Origin: Bacillota bacterium
GTDB lineage: Bacteria > Bacillota > Clostridia > Christensenellales > Borkfalkiaceae
Reading direction: 5' to 3'
NCBI GenBank assembly: GCA_019423125.1
Contig: JAHZBZ010000004.1
Location: 102,474-166,473, forward strand
DNA length: 64,000 nucleotides
Below the pieces are notes generated by a model. The model was not told where the DNA came from and searched no databases. It saw nothing but the letters and a program-made list of their open reading frames with translations. Positions 1 to 8,576 of this stretch are shown piece after piece (positions within the stretch are counted from its first letter, which is position 1; every line of letters begins with the position of its first letter). The position numbers and the translations under genes were made by a program.

Positions 1-3000
1 GGGGTTCTTGCCCTCTTCTTTGAGCGTCGGGTTGTAGCGATACAGCTGCCAGTAGCCGCAATCCACCGCGCGCTTCTCTTCGTCCTGGCTCTTGCTCATG
101 TTGATGCCGTGGTTGATGCAGGGCGCATAAGCGATGATCAGCGAAGGACCGTGGTACTTCTCCGCCTCGATGAGCGCGTTGAGGAACTGCTGTTTGTTGC
201 TGCCCATGGAAACCTGTGCAACATACACATAGCCGTAGCTCATCGCCATCATGCCGAGATCCTTTTTCTTGACTCTCTTGCCGGAGGAAGCGAACTTCGC
301 GACAGAGCCGGTCGGAGTGGACTTGGAAGCCTGGCCGCCGGTGTTGGAGTAGACCTCGGTGTCGAGCACGAGCACGTTGACGTCTTCGCCGGACGCGAGC
401 ACGTGGTCGAGGCCGCCGTAACCGATGTCATATGCCCAGCCGTCGCCGCCGAAGATCCAGATGGACTTCTTGACGAGGCAATCTTTCGCCTTGAGCACTT
501 CTTCGCAGAGCGCGTCGCAGTCGCAGCCGCAGTTCTTGCAGCCTTCGCAAGCCTTGATGAGTTTCGCCGCAGCCGCCTTGCTGCCTTCCGCGTCTTCCAT
601 GTTCGCGAGCCACTCTTCGCATGCCTCTTTGCCTTCCGCATAATCCGCCCACTTCTCGGCGAGCGCCTTGACTTCGGAGGCGAGCTTGCTGCGGCGAGCG
701 CTGTAAGCGAGGTTCATGCCGTAGCCGAACTCTGCGTTGTCCTCGAACAGGCTGTTCGCCCATGCGGGGCCGTGGCCTTCTTTATTCACCGTGTAAGGGC
801 AGGTAGGGGAGGAACCGCCGTAGATGGAGGAGCAGCCCGTCGCGTTCGCGATGACCATGCGATCGCCGAACATCTGGGTAACGACCTTGACGTAAGGGGT
901 CTCGCCGCAACCCGCGCAAGCGCCGGAGAACTCAAACAGCGGCTGATTGAACTGGCTGCCCTTGACCGTCGTCCTCTTGATGGAGGAGGTGTCGGCCTGT
1001 TTGACTTCCTGCGCGAACTCCCAGTTCTTCGCATCGGCGTCGACGATCTCGTCCAGCGGGACCATGACAAGCGCCTTGTTGCCCTTCATGCCGGGGCAGA
1101 TATTCGCGCAGACGCCGCAGCCCATGCAGTCCAGAGGAGAGACCTGCATGCGGAACTGCGTGCCCTTGAGCCCGGTCGTGGGCTTGGTCTCGAACGCCGC
1201 GGGCTTTTCGGTCGCGTCGTCGATGACGACGGGGCGGATGCACGCGTGCGGGCAGACAAAGGAGCACTGGTTGCACTGGATGCAGTTCTCAGCGACCCAC
1301 TTGGGCACTTTGACGGCAACGCCGCGCTTTTCGAACTTGGTCGTGCCGACGGGGACGGAGCCGTCCGCGTTGAATGCGGAGGAAGGCAGTTTGTCGCCCT
1401 CGAGCACGAGGATGGGATGTACGACTTCTTTGAAGTACTTGTTGTCGGCGACTTTGACCATCGGAGCACCCGTGGTCGCGTTCGCCCAGCTCTCGGGATA
1501 GTTGACCTTGACGAGACCGCTCTTTGCGGAGTCGATCGCGGCGTAGTTCATGTTGACGACAGCGTCGCCCTTTCTGGAGAACTTCTTGTAGACGGCCTTC
1601 TTCATGTAATCGGCTGCCTGCTCATAGGGCATGATGGAGTCGTTGATGAAGAAGAACGCGGACTGCATGATGGTGCTGGTCTTGCCGTTCAGGCCGATCT
1701 GCGAGGCAATGCCGATACCGTCGATGTTGTAGAACTTGAGGTGCTTTTTCGCGATCTGCTGTTTGACCTTTGCGGGGAGGTTCTTCTCGAGCTCTTCGAG
1801 GGTGTTCCAGGGGGAGTTCAGGAGGAACTTGCCGCCCTCTTTCGCATCCGTGAGCATGTCATAGCGGGTGATGTAAGAGGGGTTGTGGCAGGCGATGAAG
1901 TCAGCGCTGTCGATGAGGTAGGAAGACTGGATGGGCGTCTTGCCGAATCTCAGGTGGGAGACGGTGATGCCGCCCGACTTCTTGGAATCGTAGAAGAAGT
2001 AAGCCTGCGCGTACATGTCGGTGTGGTCGCCGATGATCTTGATGGAATCCTTGTTCGCGCCGACGGTGCCGTCCGAGCCGAGGCCGTAGAACTTGCAGGA
2101 GATGGCGCCCTCGGGAGCCGCGTCGTACTTCTCGGAGAAGTCGAGGGAGGTCTTGGTCAGATCGTCGTAGATACCGACGGTGAAGTGGTTCTTGGGAACT
2201 CTCTTTTCGAGGTTCTTGAACACGGCGTAGCACATGGAGGGGTTGAACTCCTTGGAGCCGAGGCCGTATCTGCCGCCGACCACTTTGATCTTCTTGATGC
2301 CCTTCTCAAACAGAGCGGAGCAGACGTCGAGGTAGAGGGGTTCGCCGAGCGAGCCGGGCTCTTTGGTGCGGTCGAGCACCGCGATGCGCTTGCAGGTCGC
2401 AGGCAGTGCGGCGACGAACGCATCGGCGACGAAGGGACGGTACAGGCGGACTTTGACGAGACCGACCTTGTGACCTTCGCGGTTCATGCGGTTGATGGTC
2501 TCTTCCATCGCATCCGCGCCGCTGCCCATGATGACGACGACGTTCTCCGCGTCGGGAGCGCCGCAGTAGTCGAAGAGGTGATAATTTCTGCCCGTGAGCG
2601 CGGACACCTTGTCCATCATCTCCTGGACGATGGCAGGGGTGGCGAGGTAATACTTGTTCGCCGTCTCGCGGTTCTGGAAGTAGGTGTCGCCGTTCTGCGC
2701 GGTGCCCTTCTGGATGGGGTGCTCGGGGTTGAGCGCGCGGCTCTTGAAGTCCTCGATGTCCTTCATGTCGACGAGCTGTTTCATCTCGTCATAGTCGATG
2801 ACGTCGATCTTGGAGACTTCGTGGGAGGTGCGGAAGCCGTCGAAGAAGTGCAGGAAAGGCACTTTCGCCTTGAGGGTGGACAGGTGCGCGACGAGCGCGA
2901 GGTCCATGACCTCCTGAACGGAACCGGAAGCGAGCATAGCAAAACCGGTCTGGCGGCAAGCCATGACGTCCTGATGGTCGCCGAAGATGTTGAGCGAGTG

Positions 3001-3348
3001 TGCGGCGATCGCGCGTGCGCTGACGTGGAAGACGGTCGGCAGCAGCTCGCCGGCGATCTTATACATATTGGGGATCATGAGCAGGAGACCCTGGCTCGCG
3101 GTATAAGTGGTCGTCAGTGCGCCTGCGGAAAGGGAGCCGTGCACGGCGCCTGCCGCGCCGCCCTCCGACTGCATCTCGGCGAGGCGGAGCTTCTGGCCGA
3201 ACATGTTGACTCTGCCCGCGGTCGCCCATTCGTCCGCAACTTCTGCCATGGGCGAAGAAGGGGTGATGGGGTAGATGGCCGCTACTTCAGAGAAGGCGTA
3301 AGCGACGTGGCTGGCGGCTGTATTGCCGTCGATCGTCATCTTCTTCAT
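1..3348 (-). CDS. nifJ: Pyruvate:ferredoxin (flavodoxin) oxidoreductase, C-terminus cut by window edge
   Basis: Oxidises pyruvate with CoA to acetyl-CoA and CO2, passing electrons to ferredoxin; a central enzyme of anaerobic metabolism in the cytoplasm. The protein begins MKKMTIDGN, and 1,116 codons are visible before the edge; the family is usually about 1,170-1,180 residues, so only a short tail (after ...KEEGKNP) is missing. The two-cluster ferredoxin domain is clear: CIQCNQCSFVCP starts at about C689 and CMGCGVCANIC at about C741. The TPP-domain cluster motif GACAGCGE and the GCSSIYGGSSPTCPY segment follow. The start is set by GGAGG seven bases upstream of the ATG and by a good promoter about 90 bp further upstream. 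It is a single-chain, all-domain PFOR. Identification is secure; the true C-terminus is not visible. Confidence 0.97.
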   Translation of the reverse strand, partial: MKKMTIDGNTAASHVAYAFSEVAAIYPITPSSPMAEVADEWATAGRVNMFGQKLRLAEMQSEGGAAGAVHGSLSAGALTTTYTASQGLLLMIPNMYKIAGELLPTVFHVSARAIAAHSLNIFGDHQDVMACRQTGFAMLASGSVQEVMDLALVAHLSTLKAKVPFLHFFDGFRTSHEVSKIDVIDYDEMKQLVDMKDIEDFKSRALNPEHPIQKGTAQNGDTYFQNRETANKYYLATPAIVQEMMDKVSALTGRNYHLFDYCGAPDAENVVVIMGSGADAMEETINRMNREGHKVGLVKVRLYRPFVADAFVAALPATCKRIAVLDRTKEPGSLGEPLYLDVCSALFEKGIKKIKVVGGRYGLGSKEFNPSMCYAVFKNLEKRVPKNHFTVGIYDDLTKTSLDFSEKYDAAPEGAISCKFYGLGSDGTVGANKDSIKIIGDHTDMYAQAYFFYDSKKSGGITVSHLRFGKTPIQSSYLIDSADFIACHNPSYITRYDMLTDAKEGGKFLLNSPWNTLEELEKNLPAKVKQQIAKKHLKFYNIDGIGIASQIGLNGKTSTIMQSAFFFINDSIMPYEQAADYMKKAVYKKFSRKGDAVVNMNYAAIDSAKSGLVKVNYPESWANATTGAPMVKVADNKYFKEVVHPILVLEGDKLPSSAFNADGSVPVGTTKFEKRGVAVKVPKWVAENCIQCNQCSFVCPHACIRPVVIDDATEKPAAFETKPTTGLKGTQFRMQVSPLDCMGCGVCANICPGMKGNKALVMVPLDEIVDADAKNWEFAQEVKQADTSSIKRTTVKGSQFNQPLFEFSGACAGCGETPYVKVVTQMFGDRMVIANATGCSSIYGGSSPTCPYTVNKEGHGPAWANSLFEDNAEFGYGMNLAYSARRSKLASEVKALAEKWADYAEGKEACEEWLANMEDAEGSKAAAAKLIKACEGCKNCGCDCDALCEEVLKAKDCLVKKSIWIFGGDGWAYDIGYGGLDHVLASGEDVNVLVLDTEVYSNTGGQASKSTPTGSVAKFASSGKRVKKKDLGMMAMSYGYVYVAQVSMGSNKQQFLNALIEAEKYHGPSLIIAYAPCINHGINMSKSQDEEKRAVDCGYWQLYRYNPTLKEEGKNP

Positions 3349-3439
3349 AGAAAATTATAACCTCCGAATACATTTTTTCTTGAATTGAAACATAAAAAAT
3401 CCACGGGAAGGAGAAATCCTTTCCGAACGGATCATTATT

Positions 3440-3468
3440 ATTATAATGTTTTTCCCGAAAATAGTCAA
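3440..3468 (-). promoter_or_regulatory. Sigma-A-type promoter of PFOR
   Basis: On the minus strand TTGACT (3463-3468) and TATAAT (3440-3445) are separated by exactly 17 bases. It leaves a 5' leader of roughly 85-90 nt before the PFOR start. No recognisable operator is seen in the leader. Confidence 0.8.
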
Positions 3469-3539
3469 TATAAATGTGTGAATTTTGTCAAATATTTATC
3501 ACGGAACGGAGGAATCTTGCGAATGTCCGATCAAAAGTG

Positions 3540-3568
3540 TTGTTAAATTTTCCCGATTTTGCTATAAT
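3540..3568 (+). promoter_or_regulatory. Promoter of the ecf operon, implying a leaderless first gene
   Basis: TTGTTA (3540-3545), a 17-base spacer and TATAAT (3563-3568), preceded by TGC as an extended -10. The expected transcription start, about seven bases after the -10, falls on or next to the A of the ATG at 3576, so the first message would be leaderless or nearly so. No Shine-Dalgarno sequence precedes that ATG. Confidence 0.7.
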
Positions 3569-3575
3569 GTTTCTT

Positions 3576-4412
3576 ATGGATGCAGTGCGCTTTGAAAACG
3601 TAAAATTTGCCTATCGGGAGGATTCGGACGAGTACGCCGTGAACGGCGTCACCCTCACGATCGGAGAGGGTGAGTTCGTCGCCGTCCTCGGCAGGAACGG
3701 CAGCGGAAAATCCACCCTAGCAAAGCTGATAAACGCCCTTCTCGTGCCCACGTCGGGCAAGGCGGAGGTGTTCGGCATGGACACGTCCGACCCGAAAAAG
3801 ACCTTTGAGATCCGCAAGAGCGCGGGCATGGTCTTTCAGAACCCCGACAACCAGATGGTCGCGTCCGTGGTAGAGGACGACGTCGCGTTCGGTCCCGAGA
3901 ACATCGGCATGCCGCGCGAGGAGATCGGACGGCGCATCGACTTTGCGCTGGACGCGGTGGGGATGCAGGAATTCCGCCACGCGACGCCCACGCATCTCTC
4001 GGGCGGACAGAAACAGCGCATCGCGATCGCGGGCGTGCTCGCGATCAACCCGCGCATCATGATCCTCGACGAATCGACGGCGATGCTCGACCCGCGCGGC
4101 AGGCGCGAGGTGATGCAGGTCGTGCGCAGGCTCAACCGCGAGCAGGGCATGACCGTTCTTCTGATCACGCATTTCATGGACGAGGCGCTCGCCGCCGACC
4201 GCGCCGTGGTCATGCACCGCGGCGAAGTGGTCATGGACGGCACGCCCGAGGAGATCTTTTCGCGGAGCGAGGAGCTGGAGACGTACAATCTCACCCTTCC
4301 CCGCGCCGCATACATCTGTAAAAAATTGCAGCAGGCGGGCATGCCCGTCGGAAACGCGTACAACGCGGAGGAGCTCGCGGAGGAGATATGCAGATCGTTG
4401 CACAGGGGCTGA
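3576..4412 (+). CDS. ecfA1: ECF transporter ATPase EcfA1
   Basis: First of the paired ATPases that drive energy-coupling-factor vitamin and metal uptake at the membrane. The 278-residue protein has Walker A GRNGSGKST, Q-loop FQNPDNQ, signature LSGGQKQR, Walker B IMILDESTAMLDP and a switch His in LLITHFMDEA. DES replaces the usual DEP after Walker B, as is common in EcfA1. I chose MDAVRFENVKF because it matches the family N-terminus; an in-frame extension back to 3474 has no family character and runs through the promoter. Its end overlaps ecfA2 by 25 bp. Together with EcfA2 and EcfT it forms a shared (group II) energising module. The identity is firm; the start is well supported but leaderless. 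Confidence 0.95.
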   Translation: MDAVRFENVKFAYREDSDEYAVNGVTLTIGEGEFVAVLGRNGSGKSTLAKLINALLVPTSGKAEVFGMDTSDPKKTFEIRKSAGMVFQNPDNQMVASVVEDDVAFGPENIGMPREEIGRRIDFALDAVGMQEFRHATPTHLSGGQKQRIAIAGVLAINPRIMILDESTAMLDPRGRREVMQVVRRLNREQGMTVLLITHFMDEALAADRAVVMHRGEVVMDGTPEEIFSRSEELETYNLTLPRAAYICKKLQQAGMPVGNAYNAEELAEEICRSLHRG

Positions 4413-5275
4413 CCTACACATATAACCCGAAATCCCCCTTTGCGAGCAAGGCGCTGGACGGCGTCGATCTCACGATAAACGAGGGCGATTTTTTCGGCAT
4501 CATCGGACACACGGGCAGCGGAAAATCCACCTTTGTACAGCACCTGAATGCGCTCATCCGCTGTACGGGCGGCTCGCTCAAAGTGGGGGAATTCGACCTC
4601 ACGGACAAAAAATGCGACTTTCTGCGCCTGCGCGGCAAAGTCGGCATGGTCTTTCAGTATCCCGAATACCAACTCTTTGCGGACACGGTGGAAAAAGACA
4701 TCGCGTTCGGCCTGAAAAATTTCTGCAAGGGCATGACCGCGCAGGAGCAGACGGACGCGGTGCGCGACGCGCTCACGACGGTCGGCCTCGACTTTGAAAA
4801 GCTGCGCGACGTGTCTCCCTTCGAGCTTTCGGGCGGACAGAAGCGCCGCGTCGCGATCGCGGGCGTCATCGTCACGAAGCCCGAGATCCTCATCCTCGAC
4901 GAGCCCGCGGCGGGGCTCGATCCGCTCGGAAAGCGCGAGCTGATGGAGCTCTTGCATTCCATCCACGGCGGCTGGTGCAAAACGGTGATCATCGTCTCGC
5001 ACGACATGGACGAGATCGCCGAAAACTGCACCCGCGCGGCTGTGTTCTCTGCGGGGAAAGTGGTGCTCGAGGGCACGCCCGCGGAGGTATTCCGCAACAC
5101 GGAGATGTTGCTCGGGCTGGGGCTGGACGTGCCCGTCACGGCGCGCTGCGCCCTTCTCCTGCGCGAAAAGGGGATAGACGCGGAGAGCGACTTCACTTGC
5201 GACGATTTTGTCCGAAGCGTTCTTGCGCTCGCGGGGAAGAAAAGCGGGAAGGAGGGCGAGCGGCATGATGAATGA
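4388..5275 (+). CDS. ecfA2: ECF transporter ATPase EcfA2
   Basis: Second ATPase of the ECF module, 295 residues. Walker A is GHTGSGKST, Q-loop FQYPEYQLF (the QYPEYQLF form is typical of EcfA2), signature LSGGQKRR, Walker B ILILDEPAAGLDP and switch His in IIVSHDMDEIAE. The ATG lies inside the end of ecfA1 behind GGAGGAGAT, a good ribosome site, so translation is likely coupled. The ORF overlaps ecfT by 11 bp. With ecfA1 and ecfT it would serve several S components, such as the pantothenate-type one at 31.96 kb. Confidence 0.95.
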   Translation: MQIVAQGLTYTYNPKSPFASKALDGVDLTINEGDFFGIIGHTGSGKSTFVQHLNALIRCTGGSLKVGEFDLTDKKCDFLRLRGKVGMVFQYPEYQLFADTVEKDIAFGLKNFCKGMTAQEQTDAVRDALTTVGLDFEKLRDVSPFELSGGQKRRVAIAGVIVTKPEILILDEPAAGLDPLGKRELMELLHSIHGGWCKTVIIVSHDMDEIAENCTRAAVFSAGKVVLEGTPAEVFRNTEMLLGLGLDVPVTARCALLLREKGIDAESDFTCDDFVRSVLALAGKKSGKEGERHDE

Positions 5276-6113
5276 CGTCACCTTCGGGCAATTTTATCCC
5301 GCGAAGTCCTTTGTCCACAACATGGACCCGCGCGCAAAATTTCTGCTCGTCATCGCCTACATCGTGGCGGTGTTCCTCGCGGACAACTTTTTCGGGCTCG
5401 CGCTGGTCACGGCAAGCCTCATCTTCTTTGTTCTCCTCGCGCGCGTACCCTTCGGCAGGGTGCTCCGTTCGGTGAAGATGATCCTATTTCTCATCCTCTT
5501 CACCTCGGTGCTCAATCTCTTTTTCTACTATTCGACTTCGGAACTGCACATCATCTGGCAGTGGAAGGCGATCACCATCTCCTGGGAGGCGGTCATCAAC
5601 ACGATCTTCCTCGCTTTCCGCTTTTTCCTGCTCGTGATGGGCGCCTCCATCCTGACGCTCACGACGACGCCCGTCGCGCTGACGGACGGCATCGAGAGCC
5701 TGCTCACGCCCTTCAAACTCATCCGTCTGCCCGTGCATGAGCTCGCGCTGATCATGAGCATCGCGCTCCGCTTCATCCCGACGCTTACGGACGAGACCAA
5801 CCGCATCATCGCGGCGCAGAAGGCGCGCGGCGCAAACTTTGAGACGGGCGGACTCATCCGCCGCGCGAAGGCGATGATCCCCGTGCTCGTGCCCCTTCTG
5901 ATCAGCGCGCTGCGCCGTGCCGACGAGCTCGGCGACGCGATGGACGCCCGCTGTTACAGCGGCGCGAAGGGCAGGACAAAATACAAAAAACTCACCTTCA
6001 CCTGGCGCGATCTGCTCGGCGTGCTCTTTTTGGGCGGCCTGATCGCGGGTGTGGTGCTTCTGAACGTCTATCTGGGCGGAAGATTCGTCATTCTTGACTG
6101 GATCCTCGCCTGA
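5265..6113 (+). CDS. ecfT: ECF transporter transmembrane subunit EcfT
   Basis: Integral membrane scaffold that links the two EcfA ATPases to substrate-specific S components. The 282-residue protein starts MMNDVTFGQFYPAKS behind GGAAGGAGGG and has about five to six hydrophobic segments. The family's N-terminal HxxDPRAKF-type motif is present as HNMDPRAKF, and the ATPase-coupling helices carry AQKARGA and DAMDARCYSG, the two Ala-Arg-Gly-type coupling motifs. It overlaps ecfA2 by 11 bp and is followed by truA after 8 bp, the usual ecfA1-ecfA2-ecfT-truA order in Firmicutes. Confidence 0.95.
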   Translation: MMNDVTFGQFYPAKSFVHNMDPRAKFLLVIAYIVAVFLADNFFGLALVTASLIFFVLLARVPFGRVLRSVKMILFLILFTSVLNLFFYYSTSELHIIWQWKAITISWEAVINTIFLAFRFFLLVMGASILTLTTTPVALTDGIESLLTPFKLIRLPVHELALIMSIALRFIPTLTDETNRIIAAQKARGANFETGGLIRRAKAMIPVLVPLLISALRRADELGDAMDARCYSGAKGRTKYKKLTFTWRDLLGVLFLGGLIAGVVLLNVYLGGRFVILDWILA

Positions 6114-6121
6114 GGAGGAAC

Positions 6122-6901
6122 ATGAACGTCGCACTTCTCGTCAGCTATGACGGCACCGATTTTTCCGGCTGGCAGGTCCAGGACCGCGACCGCACGGTGC
6201 AGGGCGCGCTTGAGAGCGCGATCGCGCAGCAGTTTGCCCCCGCGCGCGTCACGGGCAGCGGCAGGACGGACGCGGGCGTGCACGCGGAAGGGCAGGTGTG
6301 CAATTTCGCGCTGGACGACGGCTTCCGCATCGGCGCGGAGCGCATCGCCGACGCGCTCAACGCGCTTCTTCCGCCCGATGTGCGGGTGCTGGAGAGCGCC
6401 CGCGTGCCCGACGAATTTGACGCCTGCCGCACTGCCAAGAAAAAGACCTACCGCTATTCGCTGTATTTTTCCCGCCGCGAGCATCCGCTTCTCGAGCGCT
6501 ATGCCGTGCGCGCGCCGCAGGCGCCCGATCTTCGCCGCTGTGCCGCCTGCGCAAAACTTCTGGAAGGGGAGCACGACTTCGCTTCCTTTTCCGCGACGGG
6601 CTCTTCTGTAAAGACGACCGTCCGCCGCATCTGTTCGTTGAAGGTGCTCCCGCGCGAGCGGGAGGGCGTTCCCGCGATGGACATCGAAGTCACGGGAAAC
6701 GGGTTTCTGTACAACATGGTCCGCATTCTTGCGGGCGCCGTGCTCGCCTTCGGGCTTGGCACGCTGGACGAAGAGAACATCCTCGCCGCGCTCGCGGGCG
6801 GGGGCAGGCGCGAACTTCTCCCGCGCACCCTTCCCGCAAAGGGGCTCACGCTCTGCGGCGTCGATTACGGCTTTGCGCTCTTTTCCCGCGAGAGCAGGTA
6901 A
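6122..6901 (+). CDS. truA: tRNA pseudouridine(38-40) synthase TruA
   Basis: Converts uridines 38-40 of the tRNA anticodon arm to pseudouridine. The 259-residue protein has the expected N-terminus LVSYDGTDFSGWQ and the catalytic motif GSGRTDAGVHA with the nucleophile at about D50. The second half contains FLYNMVRILAG, typical of TruA. It follows ecfT by 8 bp with AGGAGG as ribosome site and is cotranscribed with the ecf genes. Length matches the family. Confidence 0.97.
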   Translation: MNVALLVSYDGTDFSGWQVQDRDRTVQGALESAIAQQFAPARVTGSGRTDAGVHAEGQVCNFALDDGFRIGAERIADALNALLPPDVRVLESARVPDEFDACRTAKKKTYRYSLYFSRREHPLLERYAVRAPQAPDLRRCAACAKLLEGEHDFASFSATGSSVKTTVRRICSLKVLPREREGVPAMDIEVTGNGFLYNMVRILAGAVLAFGLGTLDEENILAALAGGGRRELLPRTLPAKGLTLCGVDYGFALFSRESR

Positions 6902-6943
6902 AGGGCGGCGATAACATCCGAATTTAAGTTTAGGAGGTCCCCG

Positions 6944-7837
6944 ATGGAATTTTTTGTCTTTCTGGGTGCGTTTCTCTACCTGAGCAATCCGCTCTACACG
7001 CAGTCTCTCGGCATAAACCGCCTTCCCGTTTACGCCGCATATGCGCTCGCCGCGGGCGTGTATGCCGTCATTTATGTGTTCAAGGCGATCGGTCTTTACA
7101 GGATGGCAAAGAAGAAGGGACTGAACAGGCTTTGCTGGTGCGCGTTCGTGCCCTTTGCGAGCACTTATCTGATCGGCGAACTCGGCGAACAAGTCCGACC
7201 CTTCGGCCTGCGCATCCCGAAATTCGGCGCGGTCGCGATGGCGACGGAGATCGTCTATGCGGCGTTCTACGCCCTCCAGATCGTGCCCATGGGCGTTGCT
7301 TTCCAGAACGGTCTGTACGAGATCGCGCAGGAAGGAAAGTACCTCGTGCTGTATTTCATGGAGCCTTACGTCAATATCATGAACATCGGGCTCATCGGTT
7401 CGAACATCGCGTTTTTCGTCAACCTGATCGCGGATGTTTTCCTCTTCATCGCCTTCTTCCGCGTATACGCCCCCGATTCTTATATCTGGATGGTCGTGCT
7501 GTGCGCCATCTTTCCCTTCCTGTTCGGCTTTTTTGCCTTTGCTTTCCGCAATCGGAAGGGGGTGGATTACAACGCATACATGCGCGCCCGCGCCGAAGAG
7601 TATGCCCGCCGCGTCTACGGACAGCCGCCTTATAATCAGCCTCCCTACGGCCGTCCTCCTTACGGACAGCCGCCTTACGGACAGCCTCCCTACGGCCAGC
7701 CGCCTTACGGAAAGACGAACGGGCAAAACGCCTCGAAAGACCCCGGCGATCCGTTCGGCGAATACGGCGGCAAGGGAAGTACAAACGGACAGGACGACAA
7801 GAAGGACGGGGGAGAGGACGACGGATTTTTCTCCTGA
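6944..7837 (+). CDS. Multi-pass membrane protein with Pro/Tyr/Gly-rich repeat tail
   Basis: Unrecognised 297-residue protein. About five hydrophobic segments fill residues 1-205, with the loop YRMAKKKGLNRLCWCAFVPF between them. From about residue 225 the tail contains seven near-identical 5-residue units of the PPYGQ type (variants PPYNQ, PPYGR, PPYGK), followed by a charged, Gly/Asp/Lys-rich end. Such tails are seen on bacterial membrane proteins with disordered cytoplasmic regions; function cannot be assigned. The start is supported by AGGAGGT 7 bases upstream. The gene follows truA by 42 bp and may be read through from the ecf promoter. The repeat is encoded by tandem 15-bp units (about 7620-7715), so copy number may vary between strains. 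Confidence 0.75.
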   Translation: MEFFVFLGAFLYLSNPLYTQSLGINRLPVYAAYALAAGVYAVIYVFKAIGLYRMAKKKGLNRLCWCAFVPFASTYLIGELGEQVRPFGLRIPKFGAVAMATEIVYAAFYALQIVPMGVAFQNGLYEIAQEGKYLVLYFMEPYVNIMNIGLIGSNIAFFVNLIADVFLFIAFFRVYAPDSYIWMVVLCAIFPFLFGFFAFAFRNRKGVDYNAYMRARAEEYARRVYGQPPYNQPPYGRPPYGQPPYGQPPYGQPPYGKTNGQNASKDPGDPFGEYGGKGSTNGQDDKKDGGEDDGFFS

Positions 7838-7865
7838 AATTTTGCAAGAGAGCGGCGCAAAATTC

Positions 7866-7893
7866 TTGTGTTTTTTTGAAAATGTGATAAAAT
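7866..7893 (+). promoter_or_regulatory. Promoter of the DUF2798-like gene
   Basis: TTGTGT (7866-7871), a 16-base spacer and TAAAAT (7888-7893), in an AT-rich gap after the repeat-tailed membrane protein. It would give a leader of about 120 nt that contains a small hairpin (CATTGC/GCAATG, about 7936-7950) and then the terminator at 7957-7993. Confidence 0.55.
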
Positions 7894-7956
7894 ACCCAAT
7901 GCTGAAACAACATACGGGTACCGATTGGAAACGTACATTGCTCCGCAATGCGAACG

Positions 7957-7993
7957 AACAACACACGGCTTTGAAGACGTGTGTTGTTTTTTT
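7957..7993 (+). terminator. Intrinsic terminator inside the leader of the DUF2798-like gene
   Basis: A perfect 11-bp stem (7957-7967 with 7978-7988) and a 10-base loop, ending in an unbroken T run to 7993. It lies between a promoter at 7866 and a ribosome site (AGGAGGT) just before the gene at 8020, which is the geometry of transcription attenuation. The alternative is that it ends the upstream transcript and the promoter call is wrong. Confidence 0.7.
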
Positions 7994-8019
7994 GCGAAAA
8001 AAGAGGAGGTGGCAAAAAA

Positions 8020-8541
8020 ATGCCGCAGACAAAATTTCAGGATCTCATATACACACTCATCATGGTCGTCGTCATGGTCTACGCGATGGTGCTCTACAAC
8101 GTCGCCTTCGACGCGGGGCTGACCAACGACATCTTCCTGCTCGCCCTCCGCGAGCTTCCGATCATGGGCGCGATCGCCTTTGTGCTCGAATTTTTTCTCA
8201 TAGGCAGGCTCGCCCGCGCGATCGTCGCGAAGCGGCTGGACCTGAGCAAGACGCCGCCGCTGTTTTCGGTCGCGGCAATCTCCGCGGTCATCGTCTGTTT
8301 CATGTGCCCCGTGATAAGTTTTCTCGCGAGCCTCTTGTTCGGCTATACCGAGCCTTCGGCGATCGTCGTCACCTTTTTGAAGATCTTCGTGCGCAACTTC
8401 CCGATGGCGCTGTGCTGGCAGATCTTCTACGCGGGGCCTTTTGTCCGCTTTTTGTTCGGTCTGATCTTCCGCCGCAAACGCGTTTCGGAAGAGAAAACGC
8501 AAACGGAGACGCCTCGCGTTGACAAATCGGAGAGCCTGTGA
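8020..8541 (+). CDS. DUF2798-like four-helix membrane protein
   Basis: A 173-residue protein with four hydrophobic helices arranged as two similar halves: TLIMVVVMVYAMVLYNVAF followed by a hydrophobic helix, then a related pair in the second half (FLKIFVRNFPMALCWQIF). This fits the DUF2798 family of small bacterial membrane proteins of unknown function. The ATG at 8020 has AGGAGGT 9-10 bases upstream; an upstream in-frame GTG at 7981 lies in the terminator hairpin and is rejected. The mnmE promoter overlaps the 3' end of this gene. Expression may depend on read-through of the terminator in its leader. Confidence 0.7.
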   Translation: MPQTKFQDLIYTLIMVVVMVYAMVLYNVAFDAGLTNDIFLLALRELPIMGAIAFVLEFFLIGRLARAIVAKRLDLSKTPPLFSVAAISAVIVCFMCPVISFLASLLFGYTEPSAIVVTFLKIFVRNFPMALCWQIFYAGPFVRFLFGLIFRRKRVSEEKTQTETPRVDKSESL

Positions 8542-8547
8542 TATAAT
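8519..8547 (+). promoter_or_regulatory. Consensus promoter of mnmE
   Basis: TTGACA (8519-8524), a 17-base spacer and TATAAT (8542-8547): a perfect sigma-A consensus. The -35 and spacer lie within the last codons of the upstream membrane-protein gene. Confidence 0.85.
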
Positions 8548-8576
8548 TTCCCCAAACAGGAAAAGAGAGGCACGAG

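Noticed and set aside
109..3360. A 1,083-codon open frame on the plus strand opposite PFOR
   Set aside because: It is antisense to a fully recognisable PFOR; GC-rich codon bias creates long open frames on the other strand, and its product has no recognised motif.
3474..3575. N-terminal extension of EcfA1
   Set aside because: It would lie across the promoter and adds residues absent from the family.
6068..8032. A long minus-strand open frame opposite truA and the membrane-protein gene
   Set aside because: It is antisense to recognised genes, is low-complexity Arg/Val-rich and spans the terminator; no ribosome site or family motif.
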